A stretch of 64,000 bases of DNA from Phragmites australis (lineage: Eukaryota; Streptophyta; Magnoliopsida; Poales; Poaceae). A model generated the notes under the pieces. It saw only the letters and a program-made list of their open reading frames with translations, was not told the DNA's origin and made no database searches. This document shows positions 11,401 through 23,569 of the stretch, piece after piece (the stretch's first letter is position 1; each line of letters begins with the position of its first letter). The position numbers were made by a program, and so were the translations under genes. Where the stretch lies: positions 34,538,501 through 34,602,500 of the forward strand of contig NC_084927.1 of assembly GCF_958298935.1 (NCBI RefSeq). The letters run 5' to 3'.

Positions 11401-13243
11401 TATGCTGTCAATAGGTCCATAGCGTACTACTTTCCTTATGTACTATCTTTTTATTTGTCCAGATTGCTGCTTTCATTGCTGAGCCTGTGATGGGTGCTGG
11501 TGGTGTCATCCCTCCTCCAAAGACCTATTTTGAGAAGGTTATTTCCAATATTTTGATAACTCCTATATGAACAAACTGGAACTTTCCTGAAAGTGTATAG
11601 TTTCTTCGTTCACCTATATCTCTTTACCTCTTCCCTTTTACTTCCATCATTTCATTGTAGTGATTCCACAAAAATACTGTTGCTCGTCAACTATTAGAGT
11701 TGGTGTATCATGTGAAGGTCCGCCCCAAAGACTTGAATTCTTATTCTGATTGCTTATCTTACGTCATTTTGTTCTCTATCAACAGGTCCAAGCAGTGGTA
11801 AAGAAGTATGACATCCTTTTCATAGCAGATGAGGTATTTAACACTCTTTCCCATGAAATCGAACAATGTCTAGAAAAAGAAGAAGAGAATTTATTTGTGC
11901 AGATATTGTTGACTATAGTTCATTCTAGGTCATTACTGCATTTGGAAGGTTGGGAACTATGTTTGGATCCGATATGTATAACATCAAGCCGGATCTAGTT
12001 TCATTGGCCAAGGTGAGTTTTTCAGTACCAGTGTACCACCGTACATCATACAGTGCTTATCTGATGTAGAGCAAGTCATGCCAATTTCACTGTAACAGGC
12101 TCTTTCAAATGCCTATGTACCCATTGGAGCAATTCTTGTTAGCCCAGAAATATCAGATGTGATTCATTCACAGAGCAATAAGCTCGGTAAGTTAATGCGA
12201 TTATGTGAGCTCAAGTCTATTGTTTCTGCATTGACATGTAGTGAGTTTTCCTGAAACATCGCATGTGCTGAGATGTTGCCTTCTGTTACAGGTTCATTTG
12301 CTCATGGATTTACGTACTCTGGTCATCCAGTTGCCTGTGCTGTGGCCATAGAAGCTCTGAAAATTTATCGGTATGCTGCACTTTTTGTAACATCACAGTG
12401 TCTCTGCGCCTATTTGAGTTCTTTATTTTCTTGTTCCTGATTAATCCTTTGCAAAAATTGCATTAGGGAAAGGGATATTCCTGGTCATGTCAGGCAAATT
12501 GCTCCAAAGTTTCAGGACGGAATTAGGGCGTTTGCAGAAAGTCCAATTATTGGGGAGGTATGCATCTCTATTTCTGAATTGCCAAACGTACCCAGAGGTT
12601 CTTCTCTTGTTGAAATACATAACTACTGTTCTCATGTACTGCAGATACGCGGTTTAGGCATGATACTGGGAACCGAATTCACGGACAACAAATCACCAAA
12701 TGATCCATTCCCTGTTGAATGGGGTAAGTAACAGTTACATGTTTACATGTAGTACAATTAAATCAACTTCTAAAATTATGGTTTTGACTACTTTAAAAAT
12801 CATTATTTTGAACTATAACCTGAAGAATTATGCTAGCTTTACCATCCTAAAAAAGTTGGAGCCACCCGTCATATTCCAAGATACCTAGAGAAGTCATCAT
12901 CTTGGAACCAAAGCGCGACCTGAATCTGCCTCAAAGTAGGTCTGTGATGTCGGATGATGCTTTTCAGGAGTTGGTGCAATATTTGGAGAGGAGTGCCAGA
13001 AGCGTGGCATGCTGGTTAGGGTTGCTGGCGACACCATCATGATGTCACCAACACTGATCTTGACACCTGGTGAAGTCGACGAAGTAAGATCAGAGATCCA
13101 CAGTACCACCACTGTCCTATCAAATAATCCAGTGATATTGACCTTTACTCATAACTATGTTTTTTCAGCTGGTGAGCATATATGGAGAAGCCCTGAAGGC
13201 CACAGAGGAGAGGGTTGCAGAGCTGAAATCCAAGAAGAATTAG
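8411..13243 (+). CDS. Gamma-aminobutyrate transaminase, mitochondrial (pyruvate/glyoxylate-type)
   Basis: PLP-dependent class-III aminotransferase converting GABA plus pyruvate or glyoxylate to succinic semialdehyde plus alanine or glycine, in mitochondria (GABA shunt). Nineteen exons with AG/GT borders: 8411-8452, 9240-9370, 9502-9586, 9742-9814, 9929-10026, 10160-10252, 10679-10752, 10942-10980, 11109-11197, 11297-11373, 11463-11537, 11786-11833, 11929-12012, 12099-12186, 12292-12370, 12467-12557, 12645-12723, 12968-13083, 13169-13243. They sum to 1536 nt (511 residues), in phase, close to rice GABA-T. The start gives an arginine-rich presequence ([14 protein letters not shown]). Visible motifs are [11 protein letters not shown] (PLP phosphate), ILFIADE joined to VITAFGR (cofactor Asp), and DLVSLAK with the Schiff-base lysine at the end of exon 13. 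The stop is TAG. No lesions seen; apparently functional. Confidence 0.95.
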
Positions 13244-13632
13244 CCAATATACCATCTCTCGCAACGATGATGATGATAATGTCGGCGGCGATGATCTCGA
13301 CTGATGTACAGAAGAATAATTCATTGCTGTTACATGGCAATAATGTACTGGAACGAGCAATGTTCTTGATGTGCAAAACAGCTGTTCTTCTTTCACCAAG
13401 CAATGCATGGTGATTGGCAACTGTTACAGGACAGAGATATATATTGTCTCTGGTGAGGACGATTTCTTAAGTTTCCCTCGCTGCATTTTCTGGAAATAAT
13501 TGGAGGTAGACACAGTTGGGCAATTTCTGGAACATAGCATTCTCAGTTTTTGGCAGGAAAAAATAATTTCATATAAAATATGAAGGAATGTTTTTTCCCT
13601 ATGTGGAATTTATATGTTTCAACTATACGTTA

Positions 13633-14035
13633 AGGGTGTGTTTGGTTATCTGAATCTCTCCTAGCGTGGTTGGGTGAATGTGTATAATATCAAAGAAATA
13701 TGTTTAATTGTCTGTATCTACTGTTTCAACATGGCCTGGTGGATGCAAACATCTGGTGTCATCCTAGCTCGGTAGATGCAGTCTATATCTGCTCATGTAA
13801 GTGGGTTCAATCTATCAGTGTCATAAAATTTTTTCATACAAATAATCAATTATAATCTTAACTCTTACATCCGTTTATGCGGTCTCAGATTCAGTTAATT
13901 AAATAGAATTTTAGCTTAATCTATCCAGACAGATACAAACAACTAATATATTTTTATTTTCAACCAATATTACTGCCCGGATTGCTTCTACTTATCGGAT
14001 GCAGCTCTAGAACTTTGAGGAACTAAACGCGCCCT
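13633..14035. mobile_element. About 400-bp MITE with inverted repeats
   Basis: The left end reads AGGGTGTGTTTGGTT and the right end, on the other strand, AGGGCGCGTTTAGTT. Both are flanked by TA (13631-13632 and 14036-14037). This suits a TA-duplicating element, or TTA with a slightly different boundary. The inside is AT-rich and non-coding. Confidence 0.6.
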
Positions 14036-14524
14036 TACAAAGTGTGGCAAAGCTGGTTCATCGGTGAGCTGAAATGGTAGGCAGTCAAGGGTTGCTTTCG
14101 GGTTCTTTAGGTGGGCCCGCATGTCGGCGGGCCCCCGCGCGAAGAACTGTCTCTTGCGGAATCCGACGGGTCCCAGCATTCATCGGAGATCAGAGATGCG
14201 GACCAAGCGGCGACGGAACGGAATTATTCCCCGCAGTGCACGGGAGGGCCCTGTTCCACCGGCGAGCTGGGCGCGCACGTCGTCGGAGGGCGAAGACGTG
14301 CGCAGCTAGTCAGCTGGGCCAGCAAAGTGGGCCCCGCGCAGGACAGTCACGGCTGGAAAGCCCGGTGGGCGGTGGCGGCGGGCCCTGAAAAAGGAGTCGC
14401 GGCCACGTCAGCATGGAAATGGACAGTCCGGTCCGCCTTTCGGTGCCTGTAGTTAAAGAACCGGCCGCCTCTTGGCCTGTATTAGAGTACGGTCGAGACA
14501 GTAGAGTCGAATGAATGCAAATCG

Positions 14525-14657
14525 ATGTTCTTTTATTAATTTGATGGACATATTAATACAATGAATCGTCGCTCCGTCTGTTAGAATGGGATACTAATGT
14601 TCTTTTATTAACTTAATGAACATATATACACAATGAATATTCGTTTTATTTGTTAGG
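14525..14657. repeat. Diverged 72-bp tandem duplication
   Basis: Two copies starting at 14525 and 14597 share ATGTTCTTTTATTAA, GAACATAT or GGACATAT, ACAATGAAT and TGTTAG in the same order. They lie in a gene-free AT-rich stretch. Confidence 0.65.
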
Positions 14658-14758
14658 AAAACATCTATTCTCAACAGATAATGGTGATTTCTTTGATTTC
14701 GTAACAGCCTAAACAGCAGATAGGCGACTCTCACCTACTACGGCCAACACAGTTCATG

Positions 14759-14862
14759 CTCTGTTTGGAACATGGAATTTCGCAGGCAATTCGCTTTACG
14801 AAGATTTTACGTTAAGCAATTTAGTTTTCCACGTCGAATTCTCGTGTTCCAAACGGGCCTTG
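14759..14862. mobile_element. Short (about 105-bp) inverted-repeat MITE-like element
   Basis: The left arm CTGTTTGGAACATGGAATT is matched on the opposite strand at the right by CCGTTTGGAACACGAGAATT. The TGTTTGGAAC-type terminus is common in small grass MITEs. No clean target duplication is visible, so boundaries are approximate. Confidence 0.5.
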
Positions 14863-17800
14863 ATGAAACCTCGCAATTATTTTTCCCGTGGAGTTGCGTC
14901 AGTTGCCCACAATCTTTACCTATTTCAAGCTGAACCTTGACAGAGACGACGACACGACAAAGATATGTGTATGGGCGGCTGAGCATTTCTCTCTTCAGCG
15001 GTGTACCTAGACCGGTCGTTGACAAGATAGGCAGTAGGAAAAGAAGGGAAAGGCGTTTGGACACCTTGACGGAACCGGTCTGGAGCCTAGCCGCCGGCCA
15101 TAGTTTGGAGGCTGTCAAATTCAGCCAAGCTGATGCTGGACGAGTGAAATGGTTTACCAGAAACTTTTCTGACGAGGTTGAACGAAACGGCAGGCGAATT
15201 CAGAGATTCAGACCACCTGGAAAAAGGCCGACCTGCATGCTTTTCTTCACGTAAAGACGACCCAAAACCAACTAATATATGATACTCCTGGTTCATTACG
15301 ACAAAACATACTAATTTGATCGGTTAGAAAGTGTGTTTATGGATGGAAAATCAGCGTGTCATAATCTTGCATCGGCCTCCGTTTCTCCGTGCTTCAGGTT
15401 GCAGAACATGCATCGATGCATGTCCACATGGACCAAGTCACTTGCGGTCGCAGCTTTACACCCTTGCCTCCAAGAATTTGCCAAAAGCTGCGTACGATTC
15501 GAACCATTTTAGCCTGCATGATCCCGAGATGCAACAGCATCAATAGGCAGCACACGTGGTGTTCCAAGAGTTTCAGATCTGGAGGTCGCAAGATTACAAG
15601 AGGAGAACAGTAGCAGAGATTCTGAATAAATTGCTATCAGTAATGGCAAACAACAGACTAAAGCAGGCAATGATCGATCTGATGAGTTACATATCACGTG
15701 TAACACTGTCACTTGGAGTAATTCAGTATTTGGACATTGCTCTGATCAGTTTTAACTTTTAGCCAGCTGCAACTAGCTGAGAAGTACTGAATTTGATTTT
15801 ATTCCGGTTGATGTTCAGGAGTCATGCTCTGCAAATGTTCTCCTGATTAAGCTGCCCATTGGTAATTATTTGTTGAATCAAAGCTACCAATTTGTGGATC
15901 TAATTGAGAAATAGTGTCACGTGGTGCGGACAGGCACGGCTGGTGGCAAAGCTCCAAGGTAGGAGCTGAGCCGGTAGAGGTTGGATCTCTCCGTCCCGCA
16001 CTCAGCCTCGGGCCTCTAATGAAAGCTATGCAGATATGATCGTTCTGTTACAAAAACAGTGTCATGTGGAATACTTTGAGATCTGAAACTCTAATCTACA
16101 TTAAGAATATACAGACAAAAAGGTTGAAGAAGCTACCAAAGCAATGAGAATCTAAAATATGGTATGCTTTTGGACTAAACTATATACTCCATTTACTAAT
16201 GTTCTTGAGCTGAGCTAGAGACAACTGCATTCAGGCAGTGACAACATCAGCATGCCGAAAGCAATCTCTGTGGTCGGTTTGGACGGCAGATTATCAGCTG
16301 CCGTCCACTGCATCGTGGACCCAATGGGACCAACCAAACGAGATGCAAAGGCCAATGGTATCATCTCCTCTCCTCCATTTTCATTTCTTTCATGGATTTA
16401 TTGGCTGTGCTCAACTGGACCAGCTTTGGCCTGTGCCATGATGCTATCACGTACCCACAGGCCACAGAGACTACTATTTTCTTTTCTTCTCTCTGGTACA
16501 ACCTTGAACACTATCTTTAACTAATAAGGTGGGGGGAACCCCTATCATCCTAGAAAATAGATGCCTAGATTTCCAATAATTTTTGCAGTGATTTCTTATA
16601 TCTTGCCTGATGCAGACTCGAAGGTTATCGCAAATGCATGCTTCTAAGATAAGCTTACGACATGGCCGGGGTTGTCAGCACTTTCTCCATTAGATTATCC
16701 ACTGCATCTTGGGTCCAATGTATCAAGCCCCCCCCCCCCCCTCCTAGCAGAAAAGGCGGAGGAGGAAGAACTATTACTCACGGTCTTTATGTCCGTCACT
16801 ATTTGTATTAACTTCTATTTATGTACTGAAGTGGACTTTCTTAGTACATCAAGTCACAAAGAATCTTGAATGATTCATAGTTTCATCTGCACTCATCTGA
16901 AAAGTTCTCACATATCATGAACTGAGAATGAGCCTTCGATCGCATGAGACAATTCCATACACAAATTCAGCCAGAGAAGGTCCATACATATTGATTTTAG
17001 TTACATCAAGTAATCCAATAATTCCCAAATAATCGGTTCAGGTGACTCAAATTGAGAATAGGAGATATGAGCTACTTGCTGATAGAGGCAGTGAGAGCAC
17101 ACCTGAAAATGATTGGAGTTTATTGTTTGCGGATGAACAGGAAGATAGGCTTGCAAGGTAATCCAAATTACAAAGACGTGCGCGATCGAAGCACTTTTAG
17201 GGTGCATTATCGATGAATCGTTTCCTATAATCAACCTTGAATGAGAATTGGTCCTCAAAAGGAGAAGGCTTCAAGTGGGATCTGAAAATGACTTGGTGTG
17301 GGAACAAGTTTTTCTTTGTATTTTCATCGCCCAAAATTGTTATCTTTTGTATCTTTTTTGTTGGACCCCATGAATGACTAGACAGTGTGGAAAAGAAAAA
17401 GAGAGAAATAGACTGATCCCTTTGTCAGTGGATCCCCCATCTACGGTCTATACACATGTGTATGCGGCAACATGACTTTACGACATAAGTTCTTAATTCT
17501 ATATACGGTGCTTGAAAAGTGAAATCCTGAAAAAAAAAATTGCTCTTTTTTTCTATAATCCAGAGTGAAATCATTTACATTCATCACGCACCAAGCATTT
17601 GCAGGCGATAGATGGGTATAGTTTTTTTTTCCAACTCAGCAAAATCTATGTTGTTCCACCTCAGCTCAATACCAATTAAATAAGATACAAGTGCATCAAC
17701 TATGAAAAACAAATAGCTGTGACATTTCTCAAGTGCTTCAAACTAACTTATTTCAAAATCACTATCACTACTAGTGACGGATTCACAGGGGTAGGGGAGT

Positions 17801-18023
17801 TCAAGCCCCAACCCCCGGCATACCTAAGCCCCCTTTAATTTTTTGGGCATGGAAGATAGAAAGAGAAAGAAAAAAGAGAAGAAGTGGAGAAAGAGAAGGA
17901 AAAAAAGATAAAGGAATAGGAGGAAAAAGAATTTTTTTTTAAAAAAAAGAGGAGAGCTTGCTTGTACATGTGGATCAACTACTGTCCCTACTCTTCAATT
18001 TCAACAATAACAAAACTGAAAAC
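14863..18023. other. Gene-free intergenic sequence
   Basis: Short open frames on both strands have no recognisable domain. There is a poly-C tract at 16728-16741 and purine-rich low-complexity sequence at 17850-17960. The 13244-13632 stretch after the GABA transaminase stop is similarly empty and includes that gene's 3' UTR. Confidence 0.5.
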
Positions 18024-18249
18024 TGTTAGGAAACCTAGAATTTCACAATCGGATGTTAGTCTGTCTCGATCTTAAAAAAATTCAATATTATCTTTTAGGG
18101 GGGGGGTTGGTACTATATATAAGACAACACACCTCATTATAAACAGATGAAAAAAGAATAGACAGTCTTTTCCTTTATTGTATCTCTTTTTTGCAATTGT
18201 TCTCTCGTAAAATCACTGGACTACGCTTGGTAGCAGCAGTTTCTTAACA
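18024..18249 (+). repeat. 5' LTR of the copia element
   Basis: Begins TGTTAGGAAACC and ends GCAGTTTCTTAACA. It shares with the 3' LTR the blocks TTGGTACTATATATA, CATTATAAA, ATCTCTTTT and AAAATCACT in the same order. TACTATATATAAG at 18111-18123 is a plausible promoter TATA. Confidence 0.8.
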
Positions 18250-18270
18250 CGTTATCAGCACGAGACTCTG
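18250..18270 (+). other. Copia primer-binding site
   Basis: CGTTATCAGCACGAG directly follows the 5' LTR, the usual position and style of the tRNA primer-binding site in grass copia elements. The 1.4 kb from here to the gag start codon is a non-coding leader. Its GC-rich minus-strand open frames (18572-19245) have no recognisable domain. Confidence 0.6.
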
Positions 18271-19710
18271 TTAGGAGAAGCTAGAGAATCGGATCGTCTC
18301 GCTCGTAAGGATTGAAAGGTACAATATCCTCCGGTACGTTTTCTCGATGCTACCGTTTTTATGACTAAATAGATCTGTGAACATTAGCTCGTAGCAATGA
18401 ACAGTAGCAAACATATCTAATAATATCGTGTAGCATCGTCGTTGTGAAAATCGATCGCATGAATAGTAGTAATCGCAACAGTAGCAAACAGATCGCATCG
18501 TATTGATGGGGACCGTAGCCACCACCGAGCGCCGCCAGTCAGCAAACCGATAACAAACTCCCCTGCACAAATTATAAACAAAGAAAAAAGGAGGGTGGTG
18601 CACGGTACCTCACCAGCATAAAGTCGGGGAGCTCGCCGCACCACCACCGACAGCATGTAGCCAGCAAAGTACATGGTGGCTCGATGGCCACCACCACAAA
18701 AAAGGGCAAACTGCCGGCATGAAGCCGACGGCCTTCTCCGCCGTCCCCCACTCTAGCTGCCTCCACCACGTCGCCACCTTGAAGCTGCTGCGCCGCCGAA
18801 CCGTTAGCAGATCTCTGCTCGAAGAAGCCCCACTGTCGGCATGAAGCCGGAGGCCTCGTAGCTCTGCCACGCCGCACGCCCCGCCGAACCGAGCGACGTT
18901 GTAGCCCCAGCGAGCACCGCCGCGTAGCGCCGCACTGGCCCTCGTTGGTGCCACCACACACCGATTGATGACGCTGCCTTGTCGGCCTTCGCAGCTCTCG
19001 CATGAGCGCCACTGTTGCGTGCTGCCGCTCTTCGAACACACCGCCTGAAGCACGTACGCCGAGCCATCAGGCTGCTCCAGGTGCGCGCTGCCGCCACGCG
19101 CCTGTGCTCGCCCGTTCGGAAGCCGCCAATGCCTCATGCCCGGCGTTGCCCTGCCCAGCCAGCGTGTCAGCCACCCCTCACAGTGTCGTGTGCCGCCGAT
19201 TAGCCACCGAAAGGAATGGCGGCTAGGGTTGGCCGTCCCTCTCAAATATACGGGCGATATTGGGCCACGCCGGCCAAAAGATTAAGCAGGTCGACCCATG
19301 TGTAAAACCTGTGGAAAAGAAAAAAGAAAAATTAAAAATAGGAAAAAATCTATTTTTTACATTTAGCCCCCCAGGTTTTTATCGTTAATTGAGCATAGTC
19401 CCTAAAATTTTACGTTTAGGTCCCTAGATGTTCTAAAAATTATCCAAATGCTCTGTTTTTTTAATAGAAGTACCCTGAAATTCAATTTTTAACGTATTTT
19501 AGCAATTATGCAGTACTTAATTCAGTTATTATTGTTTCTATGATGTTAACTATTATTTTTACTGTTTAAATTGTCTGTTATGCATTTAAATTTAGTAAAA
19601 TTCGTATAATAGAATAGAAAATATCGGAAAATTTGCATTAATCAAATTTAGCAATATGATGCAACTTTAATAGTAGTAATGCTTGCGTTATTAAATATGT
19701 AGATGGCTAG

Positions 19711-20963
19711 TGTCAGTGGATGAACACCGCGAGCAGGGATTTAGAGGGACCCCCTTTGAGATTCGGCCGGGGGACTGGTCCTGGAACTACCTCGTACGTG
19801 GGGTTAATGCGTGTGGGACTTAGGCGAGATGGATCGTCGTCGGCTAGCAGTAATGAATGCACCAAGAATTTAGACAGTTTCAGACCTTACGGAGGCGTAA
19901 TATCCTACTCCTGTGTGTTCTGTATGTTATCAATACTCTTCGGATGTTTCTTCGATCTCTAGCTTTCGGTTTCTGGGATCTATCTTTCGGCTATCTGAAC
20001 ACCCTTTTCTACGAAGTGCCCCCCCCCCCTTTTATCTACCAGGGGGCCCCTCTAGGGAGCGCCTAGAATGAGGGCACAAATTCCCGTAAATAATAAATAG
20101 AAAGCGACCATCATGGGTCTACAGTTGATGTTACAAAGAGTTAAAAATACATCCCTCGAATGCCCCATCGGTCTTCACGTCTCAGCTTTAGCAGGCGCAG
20201 GAGCGCCCACCGTCCAGCCTCTGAGTGCTCTCTCATGCCCATCTGGTCAGAGTAGGTCTGACACAGTCTGATGTAACAGGGCGATAAGCGATAAGCCTCA
20301 AGTCCATTGAAGATATCTTCAAGCCATCTTTCTTTATGGACCCCGCGAGGGGACATGCGATGGGACCTGCTGTATTAATTGTGCCAACGCCTTCTTGCCA
20401 GGTGACGGCAGGGACTGACGTATTCAGTACAGCAGGCGTGGGGGAAAGTGGTTAGGTGTGACCATTTACACTCCCCATTAAATGCAGCATCAGGCCTCCC
20501 ACCGACCGACACCTCATCGTGGAGTCCCTGCGGGGTCCACCAGCATGGGGCTTACCGGGTGCTCGGGGCTCTCTGAGTGCTCGGGGACCAACTGTTCTTG
20601 GCCCCGAGCGCCCAGTCCCAGACCTTTCTTCCCTCGGGTCCTCGTGGCACTCCGGGTACTCAGGGACCAACTGATCTTGGCCCCGAGCGTCCACTCCCAG
20701 ACCTGGCTCTTCTCAGATCCTCGGGGCACTCTGGATACTCGGGGACTAACTGCCCTTGGCCCCGAGCGTCTACTCTCGGACATGGCTTTTCTTAGGGTCC
20801 TCGGGGCTCTCTGGGTACTCGGGGACCAATTGTTCTCGGCCCCAAGCACCCATCCCAGACCGTGCTCCCCTCGGGCCCTCGAGGAGGTGGTCCCCGAGGG
20901 TAGGCGCCATGTGGCACTGCGCTGTCCTAACCTCGGGAACCCCCGGATCCCATATCACCAACA
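19711..20963 (+). mobile_element. Gypsy-type solo LTR inserted in copia gag
   Basis: A 1253-bp sequence running from TGTCAGTGGATGAACACC to ATATCACCAACA, without internal genes. Near-matching 5-bp flanks, GCTAG (19706-19710) and GCTGG (20964-20968), mark the target site. Its start and internal tandem repeats resemble LTRs of grass gypsy elements. A single LTR with target duplication implies removal of the rest by LTR-LTR recombination. It lies just after the ATG GCT of the copia gag gene. Confidence 0.8.
20570..20880. repeat. About 80-bp tandem repeat, four copies, inside the solo LTR
   Basis: The core CTCGGGGACCAACTGTTCTT followed by GGCCCCGAGCG recurs at about 20578, 20660, 20739 and 20817 with modest divergence. 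Each unit pairs CTCGGGG with CCCCGAG, so each can fold as a hairpin. Confidence 0.8.
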
Positions 20964-21524
20964 GCTGGCATCACGAACAAGGAGTTTATTGAGCTAAGTG
21001 CTGATGGCCACAGCAATCTCACTTGGGTATCGGATGTCCGGATTATACCAGAAGCAAAAAGACTTCGCATTGCAATTGGCCTAGGAACAAGTAGTGCAAT
21101 GGTTCCCATAGAGTATGAGAATAATCAGGTATTTTATTTTCTCCGCCACCGTCTCTCTCCTACTTTGAAGGATGAGTACATGGCAATGACCAACGCTAAG
21201 ACACTATGGGATGCACTGCATGAGCGTTTTGAGCGCTTTAAATACACCATCAAGCCTCTCACAGAGCAAGAATGGGCCTGACTTCGTTTTTTTGACTTCA
21301 AGCATATCAGAGAGTACAACTTCGCGCTGCACCGCATTTGCACACTATTGTGTCTCTGTGGGAAAGAGATCATAGAAGAGGAGAAAATTGAGAAGACTCT
21401 CTCCACTTTCCACCCGAATGCGGTAGAATCCGCACGCAATCACTGTCAATCGAATTATAATAAGTATTCTGAATTGATTGATGTGTTGCAACTCCATAAA
21501 GTTCATAACAAAGTTATAAATAAG
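20964..21524 (+). pseudogene. Copia gag remnant (UBN2-type)
   Basis: The frame starts upstream of the solo LTR at ATG 19703 and resumes here as GITNKEFIELSADG. It continues through LRHRLSPTLKDEYMAMTNA, an in-frame TGA at 21279-21281, and then KEIIEEEKIEKTLSTFHPN. This is the gag/UBN2 region of copia polyproteins. Zinc-knuckle, protease and integrase coding are absent: after SELIDVLQLHK the sequence passes straight into reverse transcriptase at about 21520, which marks a large internal deletion. Confidence 0.8.
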
Positions 21525-22790
21525 AAGTCGTTATATGGGTACCTGAATTTATATGAAGGTACTTGAAGGAATACCATTGTCAAATCAGGATAGAGGAAAT
21601 AGACACATTTATAGCGTACAGTTGAAGAAGTCACTATATAGGTTGAAACAGTCAGATAGAATATGGTACAATCATTTGAGTAAATTTCTTAGAAAAAGAG
21701 GCTACACAAATAGCACAGATTGTCCCTGTGTATTTATAAGAATGTCCTATAATAAATTTTGCATAATATCTGTATATGTAGATGATCTAAATATCATCGG
21801 TACAGAAGAAGAAATTAAAGAAGCAAGTTCATACTTGAAGTTTGAATTCGAAATAAAAGATTTGGATAAAACTAAGTTTTGCTTGGGCTTGCAGCTAGAG
21901 CATGTGGCAGATGGAATATTTGTACATCAATCAAACTACACTTAGAAGGTGTTAGAGCGGATTGGTTTTAAAAAAATCATTTCCCGCTAAAACCTACATA
22001 GTCAGAAGATCATTGCAAGCAGATTAAGATCCCTACAGACCTAGAGAAGAGCAGGAGGAAGTACCAGGACTGAAATTCTCATACTTAAGTGCAATATGTG
22101 AGCTAATTTATCTGGCTAATTACACTAGACCAGACATAGTGTTTGCAATAACCTACTTCCACAATACAGTGCAAAAAGCGCACAAAAAGGTATTGGAAGG
22201 GCTTGAAGGATATTTTGCATGACTTGCAAGGTAGTAAAGATCTGAGACTATTTTACAGAAAGAATGAGGACCTAAGTTTGGTTGGATACACAGATGCTGG
22301 ATACTTGTCAAACCCGTATATAACAAAATCACAGACTAGCTATGTTTTCCTATGTGGTGGAACTGCAATTTTCTGAAAATTGTCGAAGTAAAGTCTTGTA
22401 TCTACTTCGACGAACCACTCAGAAATAATAGCTTTATATAAAACCACATGGGAATACGCATGACTTAGAAGAGTGATCAATCATATCCAACAGTTATGTG
22501 GTTTGAACACTATTTACTCATACCATTATCTATGAAGATAATGCTGCATATGTTGCACAACAATCGGGATATGTGAAAAGCAACTTAATTAAGCATATCA
22601 ACCTTAAATTCTTTTATGCTCATAAATTGCATAAGATGAACGAAATAAAGGTAATGCATATCAAGTCATGTGAAAAATCTTGCATACTTATTCATTAAAT
22701 CTCTCCCCGCATCTAGTTTTGACAGATGTGTTCATGACATTAGGATGATGAGGTTTAGAGAGTTGCACATTTCAGGGGGAGAATTTTCAC
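21525..22790 (+). pseudogene. Copia reverse transcriptase / RNase H remnant
   Basis: The reverse transcriptase part (21553-21945) includes SLYRLKQSDRIWYNHLSKFL and the catalytic ISVYVDDLNIIG block (YVDD). The RNase H part at 22050-22700 reads in broken frames, with ANYTRPDIVFA and EDNAAYVAQQSGYVKSN. Numerous stops and frameshifts are present. A second purine tract near 22771 follows the coding remnant. Confidence 0.85.
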
Positions 22791-23056
22791 ATAATACCGA
22801 TATAAAGAATTAAATCTTAGTCAATAAGATTAAATGTCCAAAGTTAATTATGAAAATTATATGAAGTATTTTTAGGTGAATTGTACTCTTTTTTCTTTAA
22901 ATGAGTTTTACTGAAGTTTCTAATGTTAAGGTTTTTAATAAGGCAATTCGTGTGACCATGTCGTAAGCAATGTACTCTTTCTCTCTATTTTTCATACTGA
23001 ATTTTTAAGAGTTTTAATGAGACATATGCATTTCGCAAGAAGTGTACAAGGGGAAG

Positions 23057-23258
23057 TGTTAAAACTAAAGTTTCATAACCGAATGTGGACCACTCTCGAG
23101 CTTTTGAAAGATTCAATTATATTTCTTATGAATATTTGGTACTATATATACGGGATAACACACTTCATTATAAATAGATAAAAAAAACTCTCTTACATTA
23201 TATATCTCTTTTACCATCGTCCTCTTATAAAATCACTAATAACAGCAGTTTCTTAACA
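23057..23258 (+). repeat. 3' LTR of the copia element
   Basis: Begins TGTTAAAACTAAAG after the purine tract and ends GCAGTTTCTTAACA. It aligns with the 5' LTR with several gaps and is 24 bp shorter. Confidence 0.8.
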
Positions 23259-23546
23259 AAACCAAGGTGAATTTCAGAGGTTCCTCGCTGCAAAATTACT
23301 TCCACTCACTGCCCCACTCCCAACATACGCAGGCTGTCGCGCCCAGGGGTAACTTAGTAATTTCACCAAGTCGCTGCTCGCCTCTCTCTCACTTACATAA
23401 GGGACCCAGTTTGCTTCGACCCCACAGGCAGCGACTGCTGACGGAGGAGGTGAGCGCATGAGCTACCCCGCTGGCCTGCTGACGGGTCCCACGCGCCGGA
23501 CTAGGCCAGCTCAGCAGCACGTATCCGCCTACCGCGCACCACCTAC

Positions 23547-23554
23547 ATATAAAC
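23547..23554 (+). promoter_or_regulatory. Probable TATA box of the coiled-coil gene
   Basis: ATATAAAC lies about 50 bases before a CT-rich leader (23598-23640) typical of plant 5' UTRs. It is the only TATA-like motif close to the start of the transcribed region. Placement is inferred from sequence only. Confidence 0.4.
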
Positions 23555-23569
23555 CCTTAACGAAGAAAA

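Larger units (their letters stand above)
18024..23258 (+). mobile_element. Degenerate Ty1/copia LTR retrotransposon with a nested insertion
   Basis: Two related LTRs (18024-18249 and 23057-23258) start TGTTA and end TAACA. The 5' flank AAAAC and the 3' flank AAACC look like a 5-bp target duplication with one mutation. A primer-binding-type sequence follows the 5' LTR. A purine tract (AAGGGGAAG) precedes the 3' LTR. Inside are gag, reverse transcriptase and RNase H remnants in copia order. Protease and integrase are missing, and there are many stops. The 226- versus 202-bp LTRs have diverged strongly, so the insertion is old. Confidence 0.85.

Noticed and set aside
15906..16030. Compact GC-rich patch considered as a structural RNA
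   Set aside because: No tRNA, snRNA or snoRNA box pattern could be assigned by eye.
18572..19245. Overlapping GC-rich minus-strand open frames in the copia leader
   Set aside because: Low-complexity Arg/Ala/Gly-rich translations in several frames at once; no recognisable domain, and they sit inside a decayed element.
20482..20997. 171-codon plus-strand open frame
   Set aside because: It translates the tandem repeats of a solo LTR and is not a gene.
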